Shown: in pieces, positions 44,586-53,104 of the stretch
Position numbering within the stretch: position 1 is the first letter of the stretch
Layout of the letters: each line of letters begins with the position of its first letter
Assembly: GCF_023008405.1 (NCBI RefSeq)
Contig: NZ_CP095376.1
Location: 6,180,501-6,244,500 of the forward strand
DNA from: Amycolatopsis sp. FBCC-B4732
GTDB lineage: Bacteria; Actinomycetota; Actinomycetes; Mycobacteriales; Pseudonocardiaceae
DNA: 64,000 nt
Reading direction: 5' to 3'
Notes under the pieces: model-generated
What the model was told of the DNA's origin: nothing
Databases searched by the model: none
Seen by the model: only the letters and a program-made list of their open reading frames with translations
Program-made: the position numbers and the translations under genes

Positions 44586-47023
44586 TGCGCACCTCCGGAG
44601 GCGTCGATCGAACCGAGTCCGCCACCGGCTTCGCCGCGGCCGGGGCCGCCCGCGTCGGTGGTGCCGTGCTGCATCGCGTGCCAGACCCGCATCGGCGTCA
44701 ACGGCATCTCGATGTCGTTCACCCCGAAGTGGCGCACGGCGTCGATCACCGCGTTGACCACCGCCGGGGTCGAGGCGATGGTGCCCGCCTCGCCGACGCC
44801 CTTGGCGCCCAGCGGGTTGGTCGTCGACGGCGTTTCCGTGCGGTCGGTGGTGAACGACGGCAGGTCGGCCGCCGAGGGCAGCAGGTAGTCGGCGAACGTG
44901 CCGGTGGTGAGCGTGCCGCTCTCGTCGTGCTCGGTGCCTTCGAACAGCGCCTGCGCGATGCCCTGCGCGAGCCCGCCGTGCACCTGGCCCTCGACGATCA
45001 GCGGGTTCACCGCGACGCCGACGTCGTCGACGCAGACGTAGGACCGCAGCTTGATCCGGCCCGTCTCGGTGTCCACCTCGGCCGCGCACAGGTGCGTCCC
45101 GTGCGGGTAGGAGAAGTTCTCCGGGTCGAACGTGGCGTCCGAGTCGAGCGACGGCTCGACCCCGTCGGGCAGGTTGTGCGCCGCGAACACCGCGAGCGCG
45201 ATGTCGGCGATGCCGGTCGAGGTGTCGGTGCCCTTCACGGTGAACTTGCCGTTCGCGAACTCCAGGTCGTCCTCGGCGCATTCGAGCAGGTGCGCCGCGA
45301 TCGGCTTGGCCTTCGCGACCACCTTCTCCGCCGCCTTGACGACGGCGATCCCGCCGACGACCAGCGAGCGCGACCCGTAGGTGTCCATGCCCTTGTGGGA
45401 GGACTGGGTGTCGCCGTGGATGATCTCGACGTCCTCGAACGCGACGCCGAGCTGGTCGGCGACGATCTGGCTCCACGCCGTTTCGTGGCCCTGGCCGTGC
45501 GCGGACGCGCCGGTGATGACCTCGACCTTGCCGGTGGGGAGCATCCGGATCGCCGCGTGTTCCCAGCCGCCGGCGCCGTAGTCGAGCGAGCCGAGCACCC
45601 GCGACGGCGCGAGCCCGCACATCTCGGTGAACGTCGAGATGCCGATGCCGAGCTGGACCTTGTCGCCGGACGCGCGGCGCTTCTCCTGCTCGGCGCGCAG
45701 GCCGTCGTAGTCGAAGAGCTGCTTGGCCTTCGCCGTCGCGGCTTCGTAGTTGCCCGAGTCGTAGGTCAGCCCGCACACCGTGGTGAACGGGAACTCCTCG
45801 TGCTTGATCCAGTTCTTCTCGCGCAGCTCCAGAGGGTCCACGCCGAGCTCGACGGCGAGCTCGTCCATGATCCGCTCGATCGCGAACGTCGCTTCCGGCC
45901 GGCCGGCCCCGCGGTAGGCGTCGGTCAGCGTCGTCGTCGTGTACACGTTGGTGCACGCGAAGTGGTAGGCCGGGAACTTGTAGATCGCGTTGAACATGAA
46001 CGCGCCGAGGATCGGCACGCCGGTGCCGACCAGGCCGTTGTACGCGCCGAGGTTGGCGAGCAGCTCGACCTTGAGGCCGGTCACCTGTCCGTCCCGGGTG
46101 GCCGAGATGGTGATGTCCTGGATCTGGTCGCGGCCGTGGTGCGCGGCGAGCATCGTCTCCGAGCGCGTCTCGTTCCACTTGACCGGCTTGCCGAGCTTCT
46201 GCGCGACCAGCAGCGACATCATCTCTTCGGGCAGGACGCCGATCTTGCCGCCGAAGCCGCCGCCGACGTCCGGGGCGATCACGCGCAGCTTGTGCTCGGG
46301 GATGCCGAGCGTCAGCGCCGACATCACGCGCAGGATGTGCGGCACCTGGGTGGCCGACCACATGGTGAGCTGCGTGCCCGTCGGGTCCACGACGCAGGCG
46401 CGCGGCTCCATGAACGCGGGGACCAGGCGCTGCTGGCGGAAGCGGCGCTTGACGACGACCTCCGCCGAGCTGATGGCCTCTTCGACGTTGCCGCCGGTGC
46501 CGGCTTCGGCCGAGTCGAACTTCCAGACGGCGCTGGTGTTGCTGCCCTGGTCTTCGTGGACGAGCGGGGCGCCGTCGGCGATCGCGGCTTCCATGTCGAG
46601 GATGACCGGGAGCTCGTCGTACTCGACGTCGATCTCCTCGAGCGCGTCGTGCGCTTCGGCCGACGTCCGCGCGACGACGACCGCGACGCCCTCACCGGCG
46701 AAGTTGACCTGGTCGGCGGCGAGCACCGGGCGGCGCGGCGCCTTCATGTCCGGCGTGATCGGCCACGCGCAGGGCATGCCGATCGAGCTGTCCGGGTCGA
46801 GGTCCTTCGCGGTGAACACGGCGACCACCCCGGCGGCACCCTTCGCCGCCGACGTGTCGATCGAGACGATCTTGGCGTGCGCGAACGGGCTGCGCAGGAC
46901 CGCCATGTGCAGCATCCCGGGCAGCGCGAGGTTGTCGGTCCAGCGGGTGCGGCCGGTGATCAGCCGTTCGTCTTCCTTGCGGCGGCGGGACTTCCCGACC
47001 TCCGGTTCGATCGTGGCGGTCAT
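44582..47023 (-). CDS. coxL: Form II CoxL-like molybdenum hydroxylase large subunit
   Basis: The 813-residue catalytic subunit that binds the molybdenum-cytosine-dinucleotide cofactor. Family motifs include VGGGFGGKIGVLPEE, the active-site loop AYRGAGRPEA near residue 372, GHETAWSQIVADQLG and GAKGVGEAG near the end. The loop reads AYRGAGR, the form II signature, and not AYXCSFR of true (form I) CO dehydrogenase, so the substrate may be an aldehyde, purine or other heterocycle. The ATG at 47023 overlaps the coxS stop (TGATG). Function as CO dehydrogenase is doubtful. Confidence 0.93.
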   Translation of the reverse strand: MTATIEPEVGKSRRRKEDERLITGRTRWTDNLALPGMLHMAVLRSPFAHAKIVSIDTSAAKGAAGVVAVFTAKDLDPDSSIGMPCAWPITPDMKAPRRPVLAADQVNFAGEGVAVVVARTSAEAHDALEEIDVEYDELPVILDMEAAIADGAPLVHEDQGSNTSAVWKFDSAEAGTGGNVEEAISSAEVVVKRRFRQQRLVPAFMEPRACVVDPTGTQLTMWSATQVPHILRVMSALTLGIPEHKLRVIAPDVGGGFGGKIGVLPEEMMSLLVAQKLGKPVKWNETRSETMLAAHHGRDQIQDITISATRDGQVTGLKVELLANLGAYNGLVGTGVPILGAFMFNAIYKFPAYHFACTNVYTTTTLTDAYRGAGRPEATFAIERIMDELAVELGVDPLELREKNWIKHEEFPFTTVCGLTYDSGNYEAATAKAKQLFDYDGLRAEQEKRRASGDKVQLGIGISTFTEMCGLAPSRVLGSLDYGAGGWEHAAIRMLPTGKVEVITGASAHGQGHETAWSQIVADQLGVAFEDVEIIHGDTQSSHKGMDTYGSRSLVVGGIAVVKAAEKVVAKAKPIAAHLLECAEDDLEFANGKFTVKGTDTSTGIADIALAVFAAHNLPDGVEPSLDSDATFDPENFSYPHGTHLCAAEVDTETGRIKLRSYVCVDDVGVAVNPLIVEGQVHGGLAQGIAQALFEGTEHDESGTLTTGTFADYLLPSAADLPSFTTDRTETPSTTNPLGAKGVGEAGTIASTPAVVNAVIDAVRHFGVNDIEMPLTPMRVWHAMQHGTTDAGGPGRGEAGGGLGSIDASGGAQ

Positions 47024-47547
47024 CAGTCACCACCCACGCCGACGTGCTTGTTCTCGGAGATCCGTTCCGCTTCGGGGCCGGCGCCGGGACTCATGTTCTG
47101 CGCGGCGTCGCGGACCGCGCGGACGATGTTCTGGTAGCCGGTGCAGCGGCAGAGGTTGCCTTCGAGTCCTTCCCGGACGGCCTGTTCGTCCGGATCCGGG
47201 TTGTCGGCCAGCAGGTCGATCGACTGCATGATCATCCCGGGCGTGCAGAACCCGCACTGCAGGGCGTGGTTGTCGTGGAAGGCTTTCTGCACCGGGTGCA
47301 GCTGCCCGTCCCGGGCGAGGCCTTCGATGGTGGTGACCTCGCAGCCGTCGGCCTGCACGGCCAGCACGGAGCAGGACTTCACGCTGTGACCGTCCAGGTG
47401 GACGGTGCACGCGCCGCAGTTGCTGGTGTCGCAGCCGACGACGGTCCCGACCTTGCCAAGCTTTTCGCGCAGGTGGTGCACGAGCAGGGTGCGGGGCTCG
47501 ACTTCGTCGGTGTACTTCGTCCCGTCGACGGTGACGGTGATGCGCAT
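47023..47547 (-). CDS. coxS: [2Fe-2S] small subunit of molybdenum hydroxylase
   Basis: A 174-residue electron-transfer subunit with two [2Fe-2S] clusters. The plant-type ferredoxin domain has [15 protein letters not shown] with a further Cys in SVKSCSVLA. The helical domain has [13 protein letters not shown] and [14 protein letters not shown]. All eight ligands are present. The ATG at 47547 has GGAGG a few bases upstream. It is the first gene of the S-L-M-G run. Confidence 0.95.
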   Translation of the reverse strand: MRITVTVDGTKYTDEVEPRTLLVHHLREKLGKVGTVVGCDTSNCGACTVHLDGHSVKSCSVLAVQADGCEVTTIEGLARDGQLHPVQKAFHDNHALQCGFCTPGMIMQSIDLLADNPDPDEQAVREGLEGNLCRCTGYQNIVRAVRDAAQNMSPGAGPEAERISENKHVGVGGD

Positions 47548-47698
47548 CAGGCCTCCAAAAGCCGGTTCGGGAACGGCCTGCCCGAGGTGATCGGGCTCAC
47601 AGACTCCCGAGCGTGCTACGCGACCTTGGCGCGGACAAGCCCTGATGTCACACGTTCAACTACTTGTTCCGCAGATGCACGGGAAAGCACTGCACAAC

Positions 47699-47712
47699 TC
47701 CGCACGTGCGGA
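47699..47712. promoter_or_regulatory. TCCGCACGTGCGGA palindrome upstream of coxS
   Basis: A perfect 14-bp palindrome in the 223-bp gap between xdhC and coxS, about 150 bp upstream of the coxS start. A further TCCGCA half-site occurs near 47670. A candidate regulator site; binding protein unknown. The rest of the gap shows no gene. Confidence 0.4.
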
Positions 47713-47770
47713 AGTCCGGATGGGTGAACTTTTGTAAGCCACCCGGAGCAGTGCCGCCCGGGGGCCTTCG

Positions 47771-48883
47771 TCAGCCGTGAATGCGTCCGGTCAGCTCGGC
47801 GAGCCGCTTGCCGCCGCCACCCCACCGAAGCGCGATGATCTCCGCGGCGATCGAGACGGCGGTTTCTTCCGGTGTCCGGGCACCGAGGTCGAGACCGATC
47901 GGCGAGGACAGCCGTTCCAGCTCCCCCTCGGTGATCCCGGCTTCGCGCAAGCGGGCGAACCGGTCATCGTGGGTCTTGCGGGAGCCCATCGCGCCGACGT
48001 AACCGACCTCCAGGCGCAGCGCGATCTCCAGCAGCGGCACGTCGAACTTCGGGTCGTGGGTCAGCACCGCGATCGCCGTGCGCTGGTCGATCCGCCCCGC
48101 GTCCGCCTCCGCCTTCAGGTAGCGGTGCGGCCAGTCGACGACGACCTCGTGCGCGTCCGGGAAGCGGCTGCTGGTGGCGAACACCGGCCGCGCGTCGCAC
48201 ACCGTGACCTGGTAGCCGAGGTAGCCCCCCATGCGGGCCATCGCGGCGGCGAAGTCGATCGCGCCGAAGACCAGCAGCCGGGGCGGCGGCTCGAACGAGT
48301 TGACGAACACCGCCATGCCCTCGCCGCGGCGCTGCCCGTCCGGGCCGTAGTGCAGGGTGCCGGTGCGGCCGCTGGCCAGCAGGCCGCGCGCGTCGTCGGC
48401 CACCGCGTCGTCCATCCGCGACGACCCGAGCGAGCCCGCGGTGCGGTCCGGCCAGACGATCATGTGCTCGCCGACCAGGCCCTCACGCTCGTGCTCGATC
48501 ACCGTCACCACGGCGACGGGCTCGCCGCCGCGCACCGACGCGACGACGTCGCCGAGCTCCGGCATCGACGCGCGGTCGACGTGCTCGACGTAGATGTCGA
48601 TGATCCCGCCGCAGGTCAGGCCCACCGCGAACGCGTCGTCGTCGGTGACGCCGTAGCGCTGCAGCACCGGCTTGCGCTCGGCGACGACCTCCTGCGCGAG
48701 CTCGTAGACCGCGCCTTCGACGCAGCCGCCGGACACGCTGCCGGCGACGGTGCCGTCGGGGGCGACGACCATCGCGGCGCCGGGCGCGCGCGGCGCCGAC
48801 GAGAAGGTGGCGACCACGGTGCCGAGTCCGACGGTCTCGCCGTCGGTCCAGCGGCGGAACACGTCGTCCAGTACGTCACGCAT
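47771..48883 (-). CDS. XdhC/CoxF-type maturation protein
   Basis: A 370-residue accessory protein for molybdo-hydroxylases. The N-terminal XdhC/CoxI domain has SSAPRAPGAAMVV, VSGGCVEGAVYE and GLTCGGIIDIYVE, with Cys residues implicated in cofactor handling. The C-terminal Rossmann domain has LLVFGAIDFAAAMARMG and VGYVGAMGSRKTH. XdhC proteins insert sulfurated molybdenum cofactor into the large subunit. The ATG at 48883 has GGGAG eight bases upstream and overlaps the VWA gene stop by eight bases. Confidence 0.9.
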   Translation of the reverse strand: MRDVLDDVFRRWTDGETVGLGTVVATFSSAPRAPGAAMVVAPDGTVAGSVSGGCVEGAVYELAQEVVAERKPVLQRYGVTDDDAFAVGLTCGGIIDIYVEHVDRASMPELGDVVASVRGGEPVAVVTVIEHEREGLVGEHMIVWPDRTAGSLGSSRMDDAVADDARGLLASGRTGTLHYGPDGQRRGEGMAVFVNSFEPPPRLLVFGAIDFAAAMARMGGYLGYQVTVCDARPVFATSSRFPDAHEVVVDWPHRYLKAEADAGRIDQRTAIAVLTHDPKFDVPLLEIALRLEVGYVGAMGSRKTHDDRFARLREAGITEGELERLSSPIGLDLGARTPEETAVSIAAEIIALRWGGGGKRLAELTGRIHG

Positions 48884-49988
48884 CGGCAATCTCCCGGAGC
48901 AGTTGTTCCAAGGTGGCCAGGGTGTGCCCGGCCAGCAGCCGGTCGATGTGGGGCAGCGCCGCGACGATGCCCGACTGGACCGGAGCGTACCCCGCCCTTC
49001 CGGCGTGGGGATTCACCCAGAATACGGCGTGCGCGAGCCGGCGCAGGTGGGCGAGCTGCTCGCCGAGCAGGCCGGTGTCGCCGCGCTCCCAGCCGTCGGA
49101 GAACACCGTGACCACCGCGCGGCGGGCCACCCCGCGGCGGCCCCAGCGGTCGAGGAACGCCTGCAGCGTCTCGCCGAGCCGGGTGCCACCGGCGAAATCG
49201 GGCACCGCGGAACCGGCCGCGAGCATGGCGCGTTCCGGGTCCCGCTGGCGCAGCTGGCGCGACACCCGCGTGAGGCGCGTGCCGAGGGTGAAGACCTCGA
49301 CCGCCTGGGGCGCGGACCGCGTCAGGACGTGGGCGAACCGCAGCAGCGCGTCGGCGTACGGGCTCATCGAACCGGAAACGTCGATGAGCAGCACCACCCG
49401 GCGCGGGCGCGTGCCGCGGCGGGCGTGCACGAGCTTGAGCGGCTCGCCACCGCTCGCGAGCATGGCGCGCAGCGTGCGCGACGGGTCGAGCCGGCCGCGC
49501 CGCGACGACGTCCGCCGGGCGGCCGGCCGTTTCGGGGGCACCGGTTTGAGGGTGGCCAGCAGCTCACGCAGGTGTTCGCGTTCGGCCGTGGTCAGCGCGG
49601 CGAGGTCGCGGTGGCGCAGCACTTCCTGGGCGCTCGCGGCGACTTTCAGCTGGTCCTGGCCATCGCCGCCCTCGGCGTCCCCGCCCTCGGCGTCGACGAG
49701 CGGCGCGATCCGGGCCTGCTTCGGCGCGGCGGTCTTCGTGCGCTGCGGGGTCGGCGTCTCGATGGAAAACCACTGACTGAAGGCTTCTTCGTAACTCGGG
49801 AGGTCGTCGGGGCTCGAGCACAGCGTCAGCCGGCCGGCCCAGTACAGCTGCGTGGGCTCGGCGACGTCGATCTCGGCGACGGCGGCCAGGTAGGCCTGCA
49901 CGCGGTGGGCGTCGCAGGCCACCCCGGCTTCGCGCAACGCGGCGGCGAACCCGGCGTACCCGGCGACGGGATCGGCGGCGGTGGTCAT
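48876..49988 (-). CDS. coxE: VWA-domain CoxE-like protein
   Basis: A 370-residue protein. The C-terminal half is a von Willebrand A domain with the MIDAS motif DVSGSMS near residue 204, a distal TRLGET and a VFSDGWERGD segment. The N-terminal half is helical with a charged linker. CoxE works with the MoxR-type ATPase CoxD in maturing the CoxL active site. The matching MoxR gene is not adjacent: it is about 2.2 kb upstream beyond a tRNA and a glycosyltransferase gene. Confidence 0.9.
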   Translation of the reverse strand: MTTAADPVAGYAGFAAALREAGVACDAHRVQAYLAAVAEIDVAEPTQLYWAGRLTLCSSPDDLPSYEEAFSQWFSIETPTPQRTKTAAPKQARIAPLVDAEGGDAEGGDGQDQLKVAASAQEVLRHRDLAALTTAEREHLRELLATLKPVPPKRPAARRTSSRRGRLDPSRTLRAMLASGGEPLKLVHARRGTRPRRVVLLIDVSGSMSPYADALLRFAHVLTRSAPQAVEVFTLGTRLTRVSRQLRQRDPERAMLAAGSAVPDFAGGTRLGETLQAFLDRWGRRGVARRAVVTVFSDGWERGDTGLLGEQLAHLRRLAHAVFWVNPHAGRAGYAPVQSGIVAALPHIDRLLAGHTLATLEQLLREIADA

Positions 49989-50008
49989 GTCCCCATTGTG
50001 CGCTTCTC

Positions 50009-50085
50009 TGGCGTCCCGGCGAGGAGTCGAACCTCGGACCTCGGCGTTCGTAGCGCCGCGCTCTGTCCTGCTGAGCTACCGGGAC
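50009..50085 (-). tRNA. tRNA-Arg(ACG)
   Basis: The minus strand folds into a complete cloverleaf. The acceptor stem is GTCCCGG/CCGGGAC, D stem GCTC/GAGC, anticodon stem CGGCG/CGCCG with loop CTACGAA (anticodon ACG), T stem CGAGG/CCTCG with TTCGACT loop, discriminator G, and an encoded CCA at 50011-50009. The ACG anticodon is normally edited to ICG and reads CGU, CGC and CGA arginine codons. It lies 20 bp upstream of the VWA gene start. Confidence 0.96.
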
Positions 50086-50193
50086 GAGGCGGCCCGCGCA
50101 CCCGCCCCTCCCCGGGTGGGCACGCGGACCGCGCTCTTCGCCGCGGCCGACCCGGTAGCGGCGGGTGGGCGCGAAGAGCTTTTCGGAAAGAAT

Positions 50194-50244
50194 TCAGCGA
50201 ACGGCGTGGGAGACCGAGTCGCGGCGGTTCCGTTGTCGGGTCAC
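50194..50244 (-). CDS. 16-codon frame with strong ribosome site, upstream of tRNA-Arg
   Basis: GTG at 50244 opens a 16-codon frame (VTRQRNRRDSVSHAVR) preceded by GAGAGGAGGAG, one of the best ribosome sites in the window. The product is very basic. It lies between the glycosyltransferase terminator and the tRNA, in a 287-bp gap with no other gene. It could be a short expressed peptide or chance. Low confidence. Confidence 0.3.
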   Translation of the reverse strand: MTRQRNRRDSVSHAVR

Positions 50245-50321
50245 GATCTCCTCCTCTCGGTGGCGGTTCCGGCTGTGTGAGAAAAGGATGCCGGAGGCGC
50301 GCGAGCCCGGCAACGCAATTA

Positions 50322-50360
50322 AAACGCCCGCCCGGTCCATTGTGGACCGGGCGGGCGTTT
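50322..50360 (-). terminator. 18-bp perfect terminator after GT-C gene
   Basis: Arms AAACGCCCGCCCGGTCCA (50322-50339) and TGGACCGGGCGGGCGTTT (50343-50360) pair without mismatch around a 3-base loop, 13 bp past the glycosyltransferase stop. On the minus strand it is followed by T residues. A strong intrinsic terminator. Confidence 0.93.
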
Positions 50361-50372
50361 CGGGTTCGTGCG

Positions 50373-52133
50373 TCAGGAAACCTTCATGCCGGGCTGGATG
50401 TTCGCGCAGCCGCGCAGGCCGGCCGTCTTGTTCAGCTCCAGGATCGGCGGCAGCGTCTTCTGCGCGTACGCCTGGAGTTCGGCGAGCTTCGCCGGGTCGA
50501 CCAGGTCGCGCCGGACGTGGTAGCTGACCCAGTTGCGCGAATCGACGGTCATGTTCCCGATCGGCTGGTTGACGAAGATCGTCACGTAGTCCTGCTCGAA
50601 CCGCGGGTCCCGGTCGAACTGCAGCGTGGTGATCCACGAGCCGATGAACGTGATCAGCTCCGGCTTGGCCTTCGTGAAGACGTAGTCGCGCAGGCCCTGC
50701 ATGTCGGCGCGGTGCAGGTAGTCGGCGATCGGCTTGTCGCCGAGGCCGGCCAGGTCGAGCACCCGGATGCGGCTGCCCAGCGACGTCCCGCCGAGGTCGA
50801 TCAGCCCGACCTGCGCGGTGTCCGGCAGCTTGAGGATGTCCGCGAAGCCGTTGACGGCCTGCGCGTCGCGCTCGGCGACGATGCAGAACGCGGTCTTGAC
50901 GTTGGCGCGGTAGGTCGTGCCCTGGGTGTAGAACCCGCTCACCGAGCTGACCGCGGCCACGACCAGCAGGCAGGCGAGCACGATCCGGCCGCGCAGCCGG
51001 GCCGCGGACAGGGCCTCGACGACCACGACCGCGGCGCCGAACGCGCCGAGCGTCCAGACCGGGGTGGCGAAGCGCAGCTGCCCCATCCAGTCGTACTCGA
51101 GGACGATGTAGGCGACGACGGTCAGCCCGAAGGGCACCAGCAGCGCGATCAGGCCGGTGCGCAGCTTCGACGGCCGGATCATCAGCATCACCAGGCACGC
51201 GACGGCGATCGCGACGACCAGCCAGCCGACGTAGGAGACGATCTCCCCGGGCCGCGCGAGGTCGTCGAGGTTCGGCGGCTCCTGCCCCTTCGCGACGGCG
51301 GTGTTGGGCACCAGCCGGCCGAACTCGAACCAGCGGAAGACGACGTAAGCGCCGTACGGGACAGCGAAGCCGGCGACCGACAGGACGACCGCGCGGACAC
51401 TGCGGCCGAGCAGCTCCCGCTTGAGGAACAGCAGGACGACGATCGGGTACGCACCGGCGTAGATGATGCCGTCGGGCCGGGTCAGCGCGGCGAGCACGGC
51501 GATCAGCCCGGTGCCGACGGCGACCTGCGTGCCGAGCAGCCGTCCGCCTTGGACCGCGCGCAGGATCACCACCGCGAGCGCGGCGACGGTCAGGGCGTAG
51601 AAGGAGTTCTCGAGCCCGGAGAAGCACCAGATCACGAACGACGGGATCGCGGCGAGCACGGCCCCGGTGAGGAAGGTGACCAGCGCCGGGCGGCGGGTGA
51701 GCGTCTTGGCGCCGAAGTAGAACAGGACGAGGACGCCCAGGCAGCACGCCAGCGCGAGCGCCTTCGGGAAGAGGATCTGGTCGTTGACCCCGAACAGCGT
51801 CCCGTGGTCGAACAGGCCGACGAGCTTGCCGAGCGCGAGCAGCACCATCCAGGTGGGGTTGGAGTACCCCTCGACCGGCGAGGCGCCGGGCTGCAGGACG
51901 GGCCCGAAGCCGTCGGCGACGTTGCGCGAGTAGGCGAACGTGATGGCGGCGTCGTCGATCAGCCAGTGCCCGTAGAAGGACGCGTGCACGGCGATCAGCG
52001 CGGTGCCGCCGAGGATCGCGGCCACGGCGGCGAGCTTGCCCCGCCAGGTGCCGGTCCTCGCCCCGGCTGCCTCGGGCCGATCCGGCGCCGGCTCCGCGGC
52101 CGGTCTCGTCTCGGTCGTTTCCGCCACGCTCAT
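50373..52133 (-). CDS. GT-C type membrane glycosyltransferase, AftB-like
   Basis: A 586-residue polytopic protein with a disordered N-terminus (residues 1-30), about ten transmembrane helices up to residue 400 and a C-terminal extracytoplasmic domain. The first external loop holds LIDDAAITFAYSRNVADG and VEGYSNPTW, the acidic-pair signature of GT-C enzymes, closest in style to mycobacterial arabinofuranosyltransferase AftB or related wall glycosyltransferases. It probably transfers a lipid-linked sugar to the cell envelope. The donor and acceptor are unknown. It sits between moxR and the tRNA, apparently unrelated to the cox genes around it. Confidence 0.78.
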   Translation of the reverse strand: MSVAETTETRPAAEPAPDRPEAAGARTGTWRGKLAAVAAILGGTALIAVHASFYGHWLIDDAAITFAYSRNVADGFGPVLQPGASPVEGYSNPTWMVLLALGKLVGLFDHGTLFGVNDQILFPKALALACCLGVLVLFYFGAKTLTRRPALVTFLTGAVLAAIPSFVIWCFSGLENSFYALTVAALAVVILRAVQGGRLLGTQVAVGTGLIAVLAALTRPDGIIYAGAYPIVVLLFLKRELLGRSVRAVVLSVAGFAVPYGAYVVFRWFEFGRLVPNTAVAKGQEPPNLDDLARPGEIVSYVGWLVVAIAVACLVMLMIRPSKLRTGLIALLVPFGLTVVAYIVLEYDWMGQLRFATPVWTLGAFGAAVVVVEALSAARLRGRIVLACLLVVAAVSSVSGFYTQGTTYRANVKTAFCIVAERDAQAVNGFADILKLPDTAQVGLIDLGGTSLGSRIRVLDLAGLGDKPIADYLHRADMQGLRDYVFTKAKPELITFIGSWITTLQFDRDPRFEQDYVTIFVNQPIGNMTVDSRNWVSYHVRRDLVDPAKLAELQAYAQKTLPPILELNKTAGLRGCANIQPGMKVS

Positions 52134-52164
52134 CCGCAGGTTCTCCCCCGTCTCGGCCCTCGGG

Positions 52165-53034
52165 TCAGGCGAACAGGGCGTCGAGTTTCGCCCGTACCCG
52201 GTCGAGGTCTTCGCTGTACTTCAGGACGGCCCCGAGCGTCCGCGCCGCGGTGGCCGCGTCCAGCTCGTCGCGCTCAAGAGTCATCAGGGCTCTCGCCCAA
52301 TCGAGTGACTCAGCTACTCCCGGTGGCTTCAGCAGGTCCATTTCACGGAGCCGATGCACCGCTTCAGCGACCTGCCGAGCTAAAACTTCACCTATTCGAG
52401 GGATTCTACGGCGCAGGATCATGACCTCCCGAACCAGGTCGGGGTGTTCCAGCCAGTGGTAGAGGCACCGCCGTTTGAGAGCGTCGTGCACCTCCCGCGT
52501 CCGGTTGGAGGTGAGCACGACGAGCGGCGGCTGCGCGGCGCGGACCTCCCCGTACTCGGGGATGGTGACGGCGTTCTCGTCGAGCAGCTGCAGGAGGAAG
52601 GCTTCGAACTCGTCGTCGGCGCGGTCGATCTCGTCGACGAGCAGGACGCAGGGAGCTTTGAGAGCCTGCAGGAGGGGCCGGGCGAGGAGGAACCGTTCGG
52701 TGTAGAGCGACCGTTCGGCGGCCTCGACATCGAGCGTGCCGACGGCTTCGAGCGCCCGGAGGTGCAGGAGCTGGCGGGGGAAGTCCCACTCGTAGAGCGC
52801 CTGGGCGGCGTCGATGCCCTCGTGGCACTGGAGCCGCACGAGAGGACGCTCGAGCGCGGCGGCGAGGGCGAGGGCGAGCGAGGTCTTGCCGGTACCGGGT
52901 TCGCCTTCGCAGAAGAGCGGGCGCCCCATCTTGAGCGCGAGGAACCCGGCGGTGGCCAGCCCGTCATCGGCGAGGTAACCGGTCCCGTCGAGAGCAACGG
53001 CGAGTTCTTCGGGCGAGGCGAGCAAGTCGGTCAC
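52165..53034 (-). CDS. coxD: MoxR-type AAA+ ATPase (CoxD-like)
   Basis: A 289-residue ATPase. Walker A GEPGTGKTSLALALA near residue 43, Walker B VLLVDEIDRADDEFEAFLLQ near 125, sensor-1 VLTSNRTREVHDALKRRCLYHWLE and an alpha-helical lid are complete. CoxD helps install the metal-sulfur centre in molybdo-hydroxylases together with VWA partner CoxE. The GTG at 53034 is used because the upstream in-frame DNA is low-complexity repeat. The neighbour upstream is that repeat island; 31 bp downstream is the GT-C gene. Confidence 0.9.
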   Translation of the reverse strand: MTDLLASPEELAVALDGTGYLADDGLATAGFLALKMGRPLFCEGEPGTGKTSLALALAAALERPLVRLQCHEGIDAAQALYEWDFPRQLLHLRALEAVGTLDVEAAERSLYTERFLLARPLLQALKAPCVLLVDEIDRADDEFEAFLLQLLDENAVTIPEYGEVRAAQPPLVVLTSNRTREVHDALKRRCLYHWLEHPDLVREVMILRRRIPRIGEVLARQVAEAVHRLREMDLLKPPGVAESLDWARALMTLERDELDAATAARTLGAVLKYSEDLDRVRAKLDALFA

Positions 53035-53104
53035 GCCCCGATCGTAGGCGGCGGGTGGGGAGGGTGCGGTGTGTGCGGAGCAGGAGGCCCGGACGGATGA
53101 CCCA

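Noticed and set aside
44582..47547. True aerobic CO dehydrogenase
   Set aside because: The active-site loop is AYRGAGR, lacking the Cys of form I enzymes; called form II Cox-like instead.
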